Below are positions 16,988-24,268 of a stretch of DNA of 64,000 nucleotides, one piece after another; the stretch's first letter is position 1; the number at the start of each line of letters is the position of its first letter. Source of the stretch: CBDFNN01 sp965250215 (GTDB lineage Bacteria; Bacteroidota; Rhodothermia; Rhodothermales; DATKEJ01). The translations under genes were made by a program, and so were the position numbers. The notes beneath the pieces were generated by a model. It was not told where the DNA came from. It did no database searches and was given only the letters and a program-made list of their open reading frames with translations. Where the stretch lies: NCBI GenBank assembly GCA_965250215.1, contig CBDFNN010000004.1:372001-436000 (forward strand), in the 5' to 3' direction.

Positions 16988-17218
16988 TCAAGTTGCTATG
17001 GGAGCTCCATCGGTTTCTGCTCCCCAGGTTGCACCGACCATCAAGTCAGAATCGAAGGCGTGGTAGGGTCCGCTCGCGGCTTTAGTTGTAGCATAGGTGT
17101 CCGGAGCATCTCCATAGTCTTCAGGCTTTTTGTATAGCCAACTGCGCTGGATCGTTCGTTCTCCCTGGGCCTTATAAGTGGGGCCATACATCTTTCTGAT
17201 CTTGGATACATTTGACAA
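16988..17218 (-). pseudogene. Orphan fragment of a GEVED/'YGDAPDTY' surface-protein repeat
   Basis: The minus-strand frame reads EDYGDAPDTYATTKAASGPY then HAFDSDLMVGATWGAETDG. The opening D-x-GDAPD-x-Y...GP-x-H and closing G-x-x-x-D-x-E-x-DG are the start of the repeat that precedes GEVED domains in secreted Bacteroidota proteins. A diverged version (DWADAPDSHGT) sits in the intact protein at 24.3 kb. Here only ~45 residues remain, ending at a stop, with an unrelated N-terminal stretch. Interpreted as a gene scrap. Confidence 0.6.
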
Positions 17219-17254
17219 ATAGGCTTCTACAATAGAAAGGACAAGTACGGACTA

Positions 17255-18158
17255 TTGAGATGGCGCGTTCTAGCGGTATGCCTGTTCCTTTCTTGGTCGA
17301 CATCTCTAAGGGCTCAAGTTATCATAAGTGAGTTTCAAGCTTCCAACTCGGTTACCCTAAGCGATGAGGACGGAGCGTTTTCAGATTGGATCGAGTTTCA
17401 CAATCAAGGAGCGTCTTCAATCGATAGTTCCAATTGGTCGATAAGCTACGACGCTACAACGCCCACAAAATGGACATTCCCTAGCACCACCTTTTCTGCC
17501 TGTAGCTATTTGATTTCTTGCTTCCAACAAAGACAGGCGTGTCAGTGGATCTGAACTGCACTTGAACTTTAAACTTACTAGTACGGTAGAGTTTTTGGGC
17601 TTGTTTGAAAATCTGTCAAGCCCGGTCTTTGAGTACGCCGCAAGCTCCCCTTTTCAGCATTAGCCGGGGCTTCTACAGTAATTCTTTTGCGCTTTCTCTG
17701 AGCTCGCCCGGCGGAATTGCCGTCAAGTATACATTGAATGGTTTGGATCCAAGCTCTAGCAATGGTTTGGCTATTTGGGCTCCATTTTGATCGATAAAAC
17801 TTCGGTAGTTCGAGCTATCAACCTGGGTGGAGGATTTGAAGACTCACCCATAGCTACGAGTACCTACATCTTCCCCTGAAATCGTCGACGATCCAACTTG
17901 GACACAGCCCATTATCAACTCATTTCAGGATATTTCTATAGTGTCAAGCGTCACCTATATGGACAACCTAGTCGATTCTGAATCAGGAATCTATATAAAC
18001 CCTTACGAGAGGCGGGAGCGTCCTGCTCCCATGGGGTCAATCTACGCTGACGGGTCTCAGGGTTTTCAAATTGACGCGGGATTACGCATCCATGGCGGAT
18101 AAGCAGAAATCCCAACAACCTGAAGCACTCTTGGCGTTTTCATATCAAGGGCGAGTAG
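17255..18158 (+). pseudogene. Decayed secreted CotH-kinase-type protein with lamin-tail and chitobiase-like domains
   Basis: It starts well: a signal peptide (VLAVCLFLSWSTSLRA-Q) and a lamin-tail domain (VIISEFQASNSVTLSDEDG, SDWIEFHNQGA, WTFPS). The frame then breaks near 17500. In another frame a chitobiase C-terminal-type domain follows (APLFSISRGFYSNSFALSL, then VKYTLNGLDPSS). After a stop near 17788 the sequence gives SVVRAINLGGGFEDSPIAT, and near 17940-18110 the CotH start: SGIYINPYERRERPAP, then FQIDAGLRIHGG. One more frameshift yields SRNPNNLKHSWRFHIKGE ending in TAG at 18158. Domain order matches spore-coat CotH-type kinase proteins exported by Bacteroidota. At least four lesions and loss of the C-terminal part make it a pseudogene. 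Confidence 0.8.
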
Positions 18159-18225
18159 TGTCAATTGCTCACCACTAGATGGGGTTTCTGTAGTTTACGA
18201 GTTCCCTTAGATGAGATGTGGCGAA

Positions 18226-18443
18226 GGGTAAAATGAGGAAGGTTACTAGGCCGCAGTAAGCCCCCATGATTTCCTATAAAGGACCTTTCCTTAATTAGGG
18301 AAGATGGACACGGGGGGACTCACTCCTCGCTTAGAGAGGGTACAGTGGGATGGGTCACAACCCACTTGTCAAGTATACGATATTACCAACTGGCAGTACA
18401 GGAATATAGATAATATATTGACCAAAACAATTTCCATGAAAGT
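18226..18443 (+). repeat. Copy 1 of a ~220-bp direct repeat (upstream region of a DUF551-like gene)
   Basis: Closely similar to 18852-19071. Shared blocks include CTAGGCCGCAGTAA, GACTCAC, GCTTAGAGAGGG, CACAACCCAC, TACGATATTACCAACT and AATATATTGACCAAAAC, ending in TTTCCATGAAAGT. In this copy the ATG (18436-18438) opens only 12 codons before TAA, so the gene after the shared upstream region has been replaced. The block contains a GTGGG...CCCAC inverted repeat around CACAA. Confidence 0.75.
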
Positions 18444-18587
18444 TCCACCTCTCCAGGTGAATTCGCGAAGTTAAATTATATTTATTTCATAGTGCTCTGA
18501 GGTCTCGTAGAAAAATAGTGACTCAATGACTCTCCGAACCTCTCCTGTCATCTAGAATAAAAAGGTGTTCTTCAATCGGTTGTGTAT

Positions 18588-18782
18588 TTAGACCTTATTG
18601 CCGCACTCTGTGCAATTGTAGGATCCGATCTTCCCCATCGAGATCAGCACCCATACAGGTACCCAAACACCAAAGCTGAATATGGAAATGAAGAAGTGCA
18701 AAATATGATAAGGCTCGGTTCCAGTTGCTAGTGTTGACTTCTTACAATGGGGACAATCAACTCTTTTCTGCTTGATCGACAT
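18588..18782 (-). CDS. Small zinc-ribbon membrane protein, LITAF-like layout
   Basis: A 64-residue protein. One CPHC knuckle lies near the N-terminus and a second (CTEC) near the C-terminus; between them is a hydrophobic segment (FFISIFSFGVWVPVWVLISM). A split zinc ribbon with a membrane-dipping hydrophobic insertion is the arrangement of LITAF-type domains. The spacing, the conserved 'CPHCKK...T' start and the clean ATG support a real gene. It lies on the minus strand between two copies of the direct repeat. Function unknown. Confidence 0.7.
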   Translation of the reverse strand: MSIKQKRVDCPHCKKSTLATGTEPYHILHFFISIFSFGVWVPVWVLISMGKIGSYNCTECGNKV

Positions 18783-18851
18783 GGAATTATACGAGGAAGA
18801 TTAAGGGCCTTTCGGTTAGTAGGCGACAAATGCGATGAAATTTGATTAGAG

Positions 18852-19071
18852 GGGTGAAATGCGGAATCCTGCTAGGCCGCAGTAATCCCCCGTGATTCCC
18901 GACGAAGGTCCTTGTTCCTTAATCAGGAAAGATGGGCACGGGGGACTCACCCTTTGCTTAGAGAGGGAACGGGTGGATTGGGCCACAACCCACAAGACAA
19001 ATATACGATATTACCAACTACTAGCACTGGTGTTTAGATAATATATTGACCAAAACGATTTCCATGAAAGT
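18852..19071 (+). repeat. Copy 2 of the ~220-bp direct repeat
   Basis: Same blocks as 18226-18443 with about one difference in five. It ends in TTTCCATGAAAGT, where the ATG at 19064 is the likely start of the intact DUF551-like gene, so the repeat is the gene's promoter/leader region. A partial third copy (about 20131-20185, sharing ACAACCCACA and ATACGATA) precedes the third paralogue. Confidence 0.75.
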
Positions 19072-19303
19072 GATAAAGAAACCTAGCTATGGCACAAAAT
19101 ATCCGGCAGAAGATACGTTGCCGAAAGAGGGATTAAAGGTGCTCGTATTTAGCAAAATCGGGAATTCAGAATCTCGCCCAATGTTCTCAGTTTCTTCTTG
19201 GCATGGACCCGAACATGGTTTTCTGTTTCATTCCTCGATAGTTCCGCTATGGTGGACGCCATTACCAAATGAGTCAGACCTTGAAGATTACCAAGGAGAT
19301 TAA
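19064..19303 (+). CDS. DUF551-like small protein
   Basis: A 79-residue protein (starting at the Met conserved in both repeat copies; an upstream ATG at 19046 is possible). The order YPAEDTLPKEGLKVLVFSK, then SSWHGPEHGF, then VPLWWTPLP mirrors DUF551 proteins (D-x-LP-x-x-G-x-x-VLVY ... W ... WMPLP), a phage- and island-associated family of unknown function. A paralogue at 20225 shares the first 30 residues but is cut by an IS3-family element. Confident as a gene; family assignment moderate. Confidence 0.65.
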   Translation: MKVIKKPSYGTKYPAEDTLPKEGLKVLVFSKIGNSESRPMFSVSSWHGPEHGFLFHSSIVPLWWTPLPNESDLEDYQGD

Positions 19304-19550
19304 GGGCATTGGCGATACTGAGTTGATCCCAAGTTTATTTGAAGTAATCTGACATCACCAATAAAGCTTTCCAGACTTTGAAGGTATGGACGTATTGTTA
19401 CTTGAAAAGGAGGACATTACGGGTTCAGGAACTACTAGCTGGACGTTCTCATTTTTCATTTCTTCGATTGATTTTCAGATATACCCTTCTGTATAGTCAG
19501 TAAATGCTTAGTGCCAATCCTCTCTGTCGAGACAAATATCGGACGCAACC
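19304..19550. other. Intergenic stretch with no recognised gene
   Basis: Nothing recognisable between the DUF551-like gene and the integrase remnant. The region is flanked on both sides by mobile-element debris. Confidence 0.3.
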
Positions 19551-19776
19551 CTATACCGCTATCAAGTCCACGGTAAATCTGATCTCCTCAATCTCTCCTG
19601 GCTCAATTTTGTAGTCGCTGTGGTTGTACAGCTTGGTAGTTCTGGCATCTGAATGATCGCCGATTTCGCTAAGCGTGTTCCAGCGTTCCGCCGTTCTCCA
19701 GGAATATCGCTATGCCTGTTCCTCTGCAGGAGTGGGCCGATACCAGATCAGGATTGAGTCCGGCGCTCTTGGAGTG
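19551..19776 (-). pseudogene. C-terminal remnant of a tyrosine recombinase (phage-type integrase)
   Basis: On the minus strand one frame gives HSKSAGLNPDLVSAHSCRGT then GIAIFLENGGTLEHA before a stop, and the next frame continues SEIGDHSDARTTKLYNHSDY then KIEPGEIEEI. Together these match the catalytic C-terminus of tyrosine recombinases: H-S-x-R-x-TG, GG-x-L-E-x-A-Q, G-H-x-x-x-x-TT-x-x-Y with the nucleophile Tyr in TTKLY. A frameshift and a stop near 19675 inactivate it, and the N-terminal two thirds are missing. Confidence 0.75.
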
Positions 19777-19818
19777 ATCCCGCTGATCAAGTCAATGTTG
19801 GCGTAGAAGCGCTTATCA

Positions 19819-20031
19819 GTAGACACTCTAAATATCGTAAATCTCCTTACAGAAGTAGGTGTTGACCGAAAGGTTGCCGAGTGGCATGCAGATGTTCTGA
19901 AGGCAACGACTCAAGAAGAGTTGGTAACGAACTGATTATCTCGATAAAAAACTCAGCGAAAACTACTTTAAACTTTTGGATTCATTGGCGCCATGGTTGC
20001 AATAATCGAGTTCTTAGGAAGGGTGCTGTAG
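19819..20031 (+). pseudogene. Decayed second copy of the DUF1640-like small membrane protein
   Basis: Begins VDTLNIVNLLTEVGVDRKVA, then EWHADVLKATTQEELVTN and a stop. After a frameshift it continues GFIGAMVAIIEFLGRVL. This follows the intact gene at 9830 (VDTLKIVDILRKAGVDQQLA, EATKGELATK, IGLLGGLMTILYFFG) segment by segment. The ATG is lost and the reading frame broken. Confidence 0.72.
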
Positions 20032-20224
20032 CTCTATGGATAAATTAGATCCATCAGCATTCGAGATCTTCTCGTATGCCAATAAGAACAACCCCGCTTT
20101 GGTAGACGGAGTTGATCTATATTGGATTGTGTGAGATGGGCTACAACCCACACGCCAAAAAATACTGAATACGATAGAGTTACACAAAAACGCTTCCTAA
20201 ATTAGTTCCACCAAACATCCAATA

Positions 20225-20366
20225 TTGATGACAGTAATAGACAGCCCCGAGTACGGAGTCAAATACCTAGCAGAGGAGGTGATTCCGAGGGAAGGCGTAA
20301 CAGTTTTAGTGTTATTCTGCAAATATGGAATTTCAGAAATGACGACACGCTCATCAGGTCTGGAGC
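20225..20366 (+). pseudogene. DUF551-like gene truncated by an IS3-family element
   Basis: Starts MMTVIDSPEYGVKYLAEEVI, then PREGVTVLVLF, paralogous to the protein at 19064 (VIKKPSYGTKYPAEDTLPKE). Coding similarity ends at about 20366, where GGAGCATGGATTTTG belongs to both the gene (SGLEHGF, compare GPEHGF) and the transposase (WSMDF). The junction thus falls in a short stretch compatible with both reading frames. Confidence 0.6.
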
Positions 20367-20876
20367 ATGGATTTTGTCTCGGACGCGCTCTACGACGGTC
20401 GCAAATTCAGGGCCTTAACTGTAGTGGATAATTTTAGTCGAAAATGCCTGGCGATCTACGCCGCCAAATCAATCAAAGGAGAGCAGGTGGTGGAGATCGT
20501 ATCGCAGATACAGGCATGGACCGGACGAAAACCAGAACGCATCCAGGTGGATAATGGGAGTGAGTTTGCTGGCAAGGCTTTAGATAAATGGGCCTACGAC
20601 AACGATGTGACGCTCGACTTCTCCCGGCCCGGCACACCTACAGATAACCCCTACATTGAGTCCTTCAACGGAAGCTTCCGAGATGAATGCTTGAACGTGC
20701 ATTGGTTCTTATCACTTGAAGATGCACGCGAGAAAATCGAAGCCTGGAGAGAGGACTACAACAGCTACCGGCCCCATCAATCACTCGGAGATATGACTCC
20801 AAACATGTACATTGAACAACACCTCAAAACAGCGAAATCCCTATCTAAGACTGGATGAGAAAAGGGGAGCAGGTCA
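20360..20876 (+). mobile_element. Right half of an IS3-family element: 5'-truncated orfB transposase and right terminal repeat
   Basis: A frame that begins inside orfB and ends at 20858 encodes the retroviral-type integrase core of IS3-family transposases: MDFVSDALYDGRKFRALTVV (first Asp), IQVDNGSEF (second Asp), TPTDNPYIESFNGSFRDECL (with the DDE Glu) and the C-terminal YNSYRPHQSLGDMTP. The upstream part of orfB and orfA are missing. The bases GGGGAGCAGGTCA at 20864-20876 are the exact inverse complement of the left end at 3431-3443. Inactive as it stands. Confidence 0.88.
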
Positions 20877-20937
20877 GTTGCAGTACGCGCATAAAAGTCT
20901 TCTAAGATCGCTATTATTTTTCACCGTAAGACATGCC

Positions 20938-21603
20938 ATGAGTACACCTGAAGAAAAATATAACCGCTCAATTGATAAAGAAAGACGGGAATATTTAGAG
21001 GACAGAAAAATTAACAATGATACTTATTTGAAGTCTTCGACGGAATTCAATAAGACGGTGTTACTTCTCTCCGTTGCTGGTATAGGATATACAATCAACA
21101 TTGTTAATGGTGGAGGCAGCTATTATCAGGGGTTATTGGTAATAGCTGCCATAGCCTTCTCGGTGTCAATGCTCCAAGTTTGTCGGTCCTTTTGGTATAG
21201 TAGTCAGGCTCACAAGGTGAACTTCGCTCTCTTAGAAGCGAAGCACCACAATGCTACTATCAGGATACAAAAGAAGCATAGTCAAACTATCTCAACTGAT
21301 CTAGCTTTTACCCCCAAGGGTGATCTAGAAACTCAAGAGTCATCACTAAAAACGCAGAACGAAGGGTCAACTAGAAATTCAAATAGATCACTTTACATCC
21401 TATCATTTGGACTAATAATTTTAATCATTTATGTTCTACTTAATGTAAACAACACGATGATGTCAGATAACGAGGAAAAAGACAATTCTCAAACTGAAAA
21501 GACCGATACTTCACAGACCGAGACTACCAGGAAAAGCGAAACGATTCCACCCCGAAAGGAAGTCGACACAGAGTACGTAGAACCTACAAAAAAGGACAAA
21601 TAA
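20938..21603 (+). CDS. Membrane protein with three predicted TM segments, function unknown
   Basis: A 221-residue protein when started at the ATG at 20938 (MSTPEEKYNRSIDKERREYL). The longer frame back to 20812 runs through the IS3 terminal repeat and is rejected. It has a charged cytoplasmic helix, two close TM segments (KTVLLLSVAGIGYTI and GLLVIAAIAFSVSML), a ~90-residue polar loop, a third TM (LYILSFGLIILIIYVLL) and a long Thr/Ser/Glu-rich tail (QTEKTDTSQTETTRKSE). The two-TM-plus-cytoplasmic-helix start recalls SLATT-type proteins, but this is not established. Located directly after the IS right end. Confidence 0.65.
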   Translation: MSTPEEKYNRSIDKERREYLEDRKINNDTYLKSSTEFNKTVLLLSVAGIGYTINIVNGGGSYYQGLLVIAAIAFSVSMLQVCRSFWYSSQAHKVNFALLEAKHHNATIRIQKKHSQTISTDLAFTPKGDLETQESSLKTQNEGSTRNSNRSLYILSFGLIILIIYVLLNVNNTMMSDNEEKDNSQTEKTDTSQTETTRKSETIPPRKEVDTEYVEPTKKDK

Positions 21604-21690
21604 AACCATTTAGCCACAACACCGAATGGCGATGCCAGCGAAAATGCCAAGACGGCTCTGGAACTGTCCGACGATCTTCAATGCCTATTT

Positions 21691-21711
21691 TCGATAATTT
21701 ATTATTATCGA
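21691..21711. repeat. Palindromic element copy 1
   Basis: TCGATAA, loop TTTATTA, TTATCGA: a perfect 7-base inverted repeat. The loop ends in TATTA as in the three other copies (21914, 23690, 29810). Confidence 0.65.
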
Positions 21712-21913
21712 CTTAGTTATTTAGAGTGCGCTCCCAAAGAGAATATTATCCCTAAATGCTTGGATAGCTTTCCGGCTTTCTCAGATCATCAATCGCAACA
21801 CCAACAGGTCGAAGCTCAATTGAACGAATAACCATTCAATCCGATGGATTTATCAAGCTCGACCTCATCCTTCGATAGCTGTCGAATAACGATCCGGTAC
21901 GTCGTCTAATATT

Positions 21914-21934
21914 TTGATAACCTATTATTATCGA
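21914..21934. repeat. Palindromic element copy 2
   Basis: TTGATAA, loop CCTATTA, TTATCGA (one G-T pair). Similarity to copy 1 extends on both sides (ATTTT before, CGACTT-GTTAT after), so the repeated unit is about 35 bases. Confidence 0.65.
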
Positions 21935-22067
21935 CTTGTTATCGGAACACCTCTTTGTTGCTTCACCATCCGCTTTTATTGATATCTAATCCTGAGTCAG
22001 AATATTATTGTCCAATAAAACAAGAGAGCTTGACTCGCGTAAGTCTTTTGATTAGAATCATGTTTAC

Positions 22068-22295
22068 ATGACAACACTTCTTAAAAAAGCATTTTCCAAG
22101 TTAGATCGACTTCCAAGAGAAGAACAGGATCGCCATGCTAAAACTATTCTTAGCAATCTTGAAAAGGAAACAGAAAGTGCGAAGAAGCCTGTACCGCTTC
22201 GCGAGATTATAGGCTCAGCCAAAGGGATGGGATTTAAAACGCCAGAAGAAGCCGACCGCTATCTAGAGGCAGAACGCGATTCATGGGATTCCTAG
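22068..22295 (+). CDS. Antitoxin of a PIN-domain toxin pair
   Basis: A 75-residue, highly charged, helical protein (KAFSKLDRLPREEQDRHAKT, then LREIIGSAKGMGFKTPEEAD, ending RYLEAERDSWDS). The gene overlaps the start of the PIN toxin by 13 bases, the classic order and coupling of type II toxin-antitoxin operons. The C-terminal 'TPEEADRYLEAERDSWD' end is typical of antitoxins that thread into VapC-type toxins. The DNA-binding fold at the N-terminus was not identified. Two palindromic elements lie upstream and could include its operator. Confidence 0.78.
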   Translation: MTTLLKKAFSKLDRLPREEQDRHAKTILSNLEKETESAKKPVPLREIIGSAKGMGFKTPEEADRYLEAERDSWDS

Positions 22296-22735
22296 ACGAC
22301 CTCAACGAAAAGAAGGTCTATCTCGATACCAGCGTATTCATTTACTCCGTTCAAGCATTTGAAAAGTATGTCGACTCGGTTGATGCCCTTTTGGGTTCGA
22401 TAGCCGATGGAGACATAAGAGGCATTACAAGCGAGCTGACTCTCACAGAAGTGCTGACACTTCCCAAAAGATTGGGAAACACCGCTATGGAGAATGCCTA
22501 TCTCAACGCCCTCGATAGTCGTCCAAACCTTCCTGTTATTCCAATACAAAGAAAGCAACTCATTCTGGCAGCGGAAATAAGGAATAGGGGAAAGGTTAGA
22601 ACCCCCGACGCCATTCACATAGCCACGGGAGAAATAAGTGGGTGCGATATTTTCATTACCAACGACAAGAAATGGGTGAGCTTTACAGAAACCAAAGTAT
22701 TGCTACTCGACAGCCTGCTTGTCGACCGCCCATGA
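22283..22735 (+). CDS. PIN-domain toxin, VapC-like ribonuclease
   Basis: A 150-residue PIN domain. The four acidic positions expected for Mg-dependent RNase activity are present: D15 in VYLDTSVF, E56 in TLTEVL, D109 in RTPDAIHIATG and D128 in FITNDKKW. VapC-type toxins cleave specific RNAs and arrest growth when the antitoxin is lost. The start overlaps the antitoxin gene. A fragment of a similar toxin gene (SELTIAETLTLPKNARDQ) survives at 23512-23589, so a second pair once lay nearby. Confidence 0.88.
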   Translation: MGFLDDLNEKKVYLDTSVFIYSVQAFEKYVDSVDALLGSIADGDIRGITSELTLTEVLTLPKRLGNTAMENAYLNALDSRPNLPVIPIQRKQLILAAEIRNRGKVRTPDAIHIATGEISGCDIFITNDKKWVSFTETKVLLLDSLLVDRP

Positions 22736-22763
22736 AGACTGCCAAAGGTGCTATAGACATCAG

Positions 22764-23135
22764 GTGAAGGCAACAATAACGACAATAGACTTTCTAAAGG
22801 ATGGCTCAAACATAGATTCTTTAGATCAACTAATTCATATTATGAGATATTTGGTAGTAGATGCCTCTTTAAATGGAACAGGAATAAGAGATAGGTATGA
22901 CGGAGGTTTCTTGGCCCCGGAAGAGTTACACCTAAGTTCAGAAACGGTCGAGATGTTAAAGGCTTGGGTTAACAAGTATGAAACTGAGCATTTCGATGGC
23001 TATCCAAATGAAAAGCTAATCGAAGTACTTGATACAGAAGGGAGAGAGCTTGCGCAAATTATCAAAAAGGAACTAAGTGAAATTAAAATGGAGTACTATT
23101 CCGATGCATTTCTGAAGCGAGAATCCATTGAATAG
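22764..23135 (+). CDS. Hypothetical acidic protein
   Basis: A 123-residue soluble protein from the GTG at 22764. The frame extends back to an ATG at 22719 that overlaps the PIN gene, and that longer start is less likely. It is helical and acidic (TTIDFLKDGSNIDSLDQLIH, then LSSETVEMLKAWVNKYE) with a C-terminal ELAQIIKKELSEIKMEYYSD segment resembling immunity-type or contact-system small proteins. No firm family. It follows the toxin gene by about 28 bases on the same strand. Confidence 0.55.
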   Translation: MKATITTIDFLKDGSNIDSLDQLIHIMRYLVVDASLNGTGIRDRYDGGFLAPEELHLSSETVEMLKAWVNKYETEHFDGYPNEKLIEVLDTEGRELAQIIKKELSEIKMEYYSDAFLKRESIE

Positions 23136-23211
23136 AGACATTAACTCAAGTGTTTGTTTTAGAGCGCGGATAACATCTTTGGTCTGGTACGCCGGATTGA
23201 GGTTCTGACAT

Positions 23212-23508
23212 ATGACTACAGATTTATACGAACTCGCAGACTGCATTGAAACAGAGGAAGACTTTCTCGAATTTATCGATGCACTTTTAGCTGACCGGAT
23301 TGACGAAAATGAAGAGGAAAAAGCCCATCCTGGTTCACCTCATGGACCAGGCGTAAATGGATGGGAAAATCGTAGCATTGCAGCATTTCTTTGTGCTGCA
23401 GGCGCATGGGCAGAATCATCAAAAAACGGACTTGCTTTTTATGATAAACCATCAAATCCATGGAAAAGAGCCGCTCATATTTTACATGCTGGGAAGTTCT
23501 ACGAATAA
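23212..23508 (+). CDS. DUF7660 family protein
   Basis: A 98-residue acidic protein: DFLEFIDALLADRI, then GWENRSIAAFLCAAGAWAES, ending NPWKRAAHILHAGKFYE. The W-E-N-x-x-I-x-x-FL-x-A-A-x-A-W core and the W-x-x-A-x-I-L-x-A-G-K-x-Y-E end are those of DUF7660 proteins, which are small single-domain proteins of unknown function, often found in polymorphic-toxin or accessory loci. Clean ATG; sits downstream of the PIN cluster. Confidence 0.8.
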   Translation: MTTDLYELADCIETEEDFLEFIDALLADRIDENEEEKAHPGSPHGPGVNGWENRSIAAFLCAAGAWAESSKNGLAFYDKPSNPWKRAAHILHAGKFYE

Positions 23509-23511
23509 ATT

Positions 23512-23589
23512 ACGAGTGAATTGACCATCGCGGAAACACTCACTCTCCCGAAAAATGCGAGAGACCAGAAGCTGGAGTGCACCAATTGA
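23512..23589 (+). pseudogene. Fragment of a second PIN-domain toxin gene
   Basis: Twenty-five codons reading TSELTIAETLTLPKNARDQK then LECTN and a stop. Compare TSELTLTEVLTLPKRLGNTA in the intact toxin at 22283. Both ends are missing. It begins four bases after the DUF7660 stop codon. Confidence 0.7.
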
Positions 23590-23672
23590 TCTTAAAGTAG
23601 CAGAAAAATTACGGTAGTATCAATACTTCGCGAACATCTTATTCGCTCTAAGGCTTGATTCAGTCGCAGCAC

Positions 23673-23738
23673 GGAATCAACCATCTATCATATTCCGATA
23701 AACTATTATTATCGGAATATAGTATTGGAGTTGATTCC
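23673..23738. repeat. Palindromic element copy 3 with extended arms
   Basis: Inner perfect repeat ATATTCCGATAA (23690-23701), loop ACTATTA, TTATCGGAATAT (23709-23720). It is enclosed by a second perfect pair, GGAATCAAC (23673-23681) and GTTGATTCC (23730-23738). The 66-base unit can fold into a long two-part stem. Confidence 0.75.
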
Positions 23739-23824
23739 AAACGTTTGGTGAGAACTTTATGACAAGATGGGACACCACAACAGTCTCGATAAAACACTAA
23801 GGAACGATACAGTACGATCTCTAT

Positions 23825-23935
23825 ATGAACAATTCTCTAAAATCCGACTGGATTCTACTCCGGAGTCCTGAACTGCTAGAGCACCCTACAAACAATTCTA
23901 CTGCCTCAGAATCTTTTGTAATCCTCCAGGCCTAA
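23825..23935 (+). CDS. Possible 36-residue peptide directly before a terminator
   Basis: ATG at 23825 opens MNNSLKSDWILLRSPELLEH and ends ILQA, stopping inside the A-rich start of a strong terminator. No family, no clear ribosome-binding site. Listed because otherwise the terminator has no obvious gene to serve. Confidence 0.2.
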   Translation: MNNSLKSDWILLRSPELLEHPTNNSTASESFVILQA

Positions 23936-23974
23936 AAGGGCCAGCTGTACGTGCAGTCACTGGCCCTTTTCTTA
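23934..23974 (+). terminator. Strong Rho-independent terminator
   Basis: AAAAGGGCCAG (23934-23944) and CTGGCCCTTTT (23960-23970) form an 11-pair stem with a T run. The A and T runs on both sides would let it work in either direction. It lies 300 bases upstream of the large secreted protein gene. Confidence 0.8.
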
Positions 23975-24268
23975 TCTGTTTAGTTGCCTATCGGCAAAAC
24001 CCGAATTTGATTGGGGAGGTGATACCGGTCGAAAAACTGTCTCCGTGGCGGGTTGAATATTCAGGGCAGTTTGTAAGCTAGCAGCAAGAAATACTTGTAG
24101 GGTGCTCCTCTCCTCACTACATTACTAATCACTAACATAGTTATCTATCGTTGGTGTTTATCTTAATAGAGGCAACAAGGTCAATTACCTAGGCAAATTA
24201 TTGGCCGCTAGATCACATCCGATTCACTTCGGCATGATCATTTTATTTAATCATCATTTTGGAGGAAT

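Larger units (their letters stand above)
21604..22067. other. Intergenic stretch holding two copies of a palindromic element
   Basis: About 460 bases without a gene. It holds two copies of the GATAA/TTATC palindrome (21691-21711 and 21914-21934), each followed by GACTT-x-GTTAT. No other structure was recognised. Confidence 0.5.

Noticed and set aside
3425..20882. Target-site duplication flanking the split IS3 element
   Set aside because: The bases outside the two terminal repeats (AAAG on the left, GTTG on the right) do not match, so a single transposition of the whole 17.4-kb unit is not supported.
20812..20937. Upstream extension of the membrane protein at 20938
   Set aside because: It would translate the end of the transposase gene and the IS terminal repeat out of frame; the ATG at 20938 fits better.
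21691..23738. Chromosomal integron with attC sites
   Set aside because: attC sites conserve the outer boxes (RYYYAAC/GTTRRRY) and vary in the centre; here the centre is conserved and the ends vary. No integron integrase is seen.
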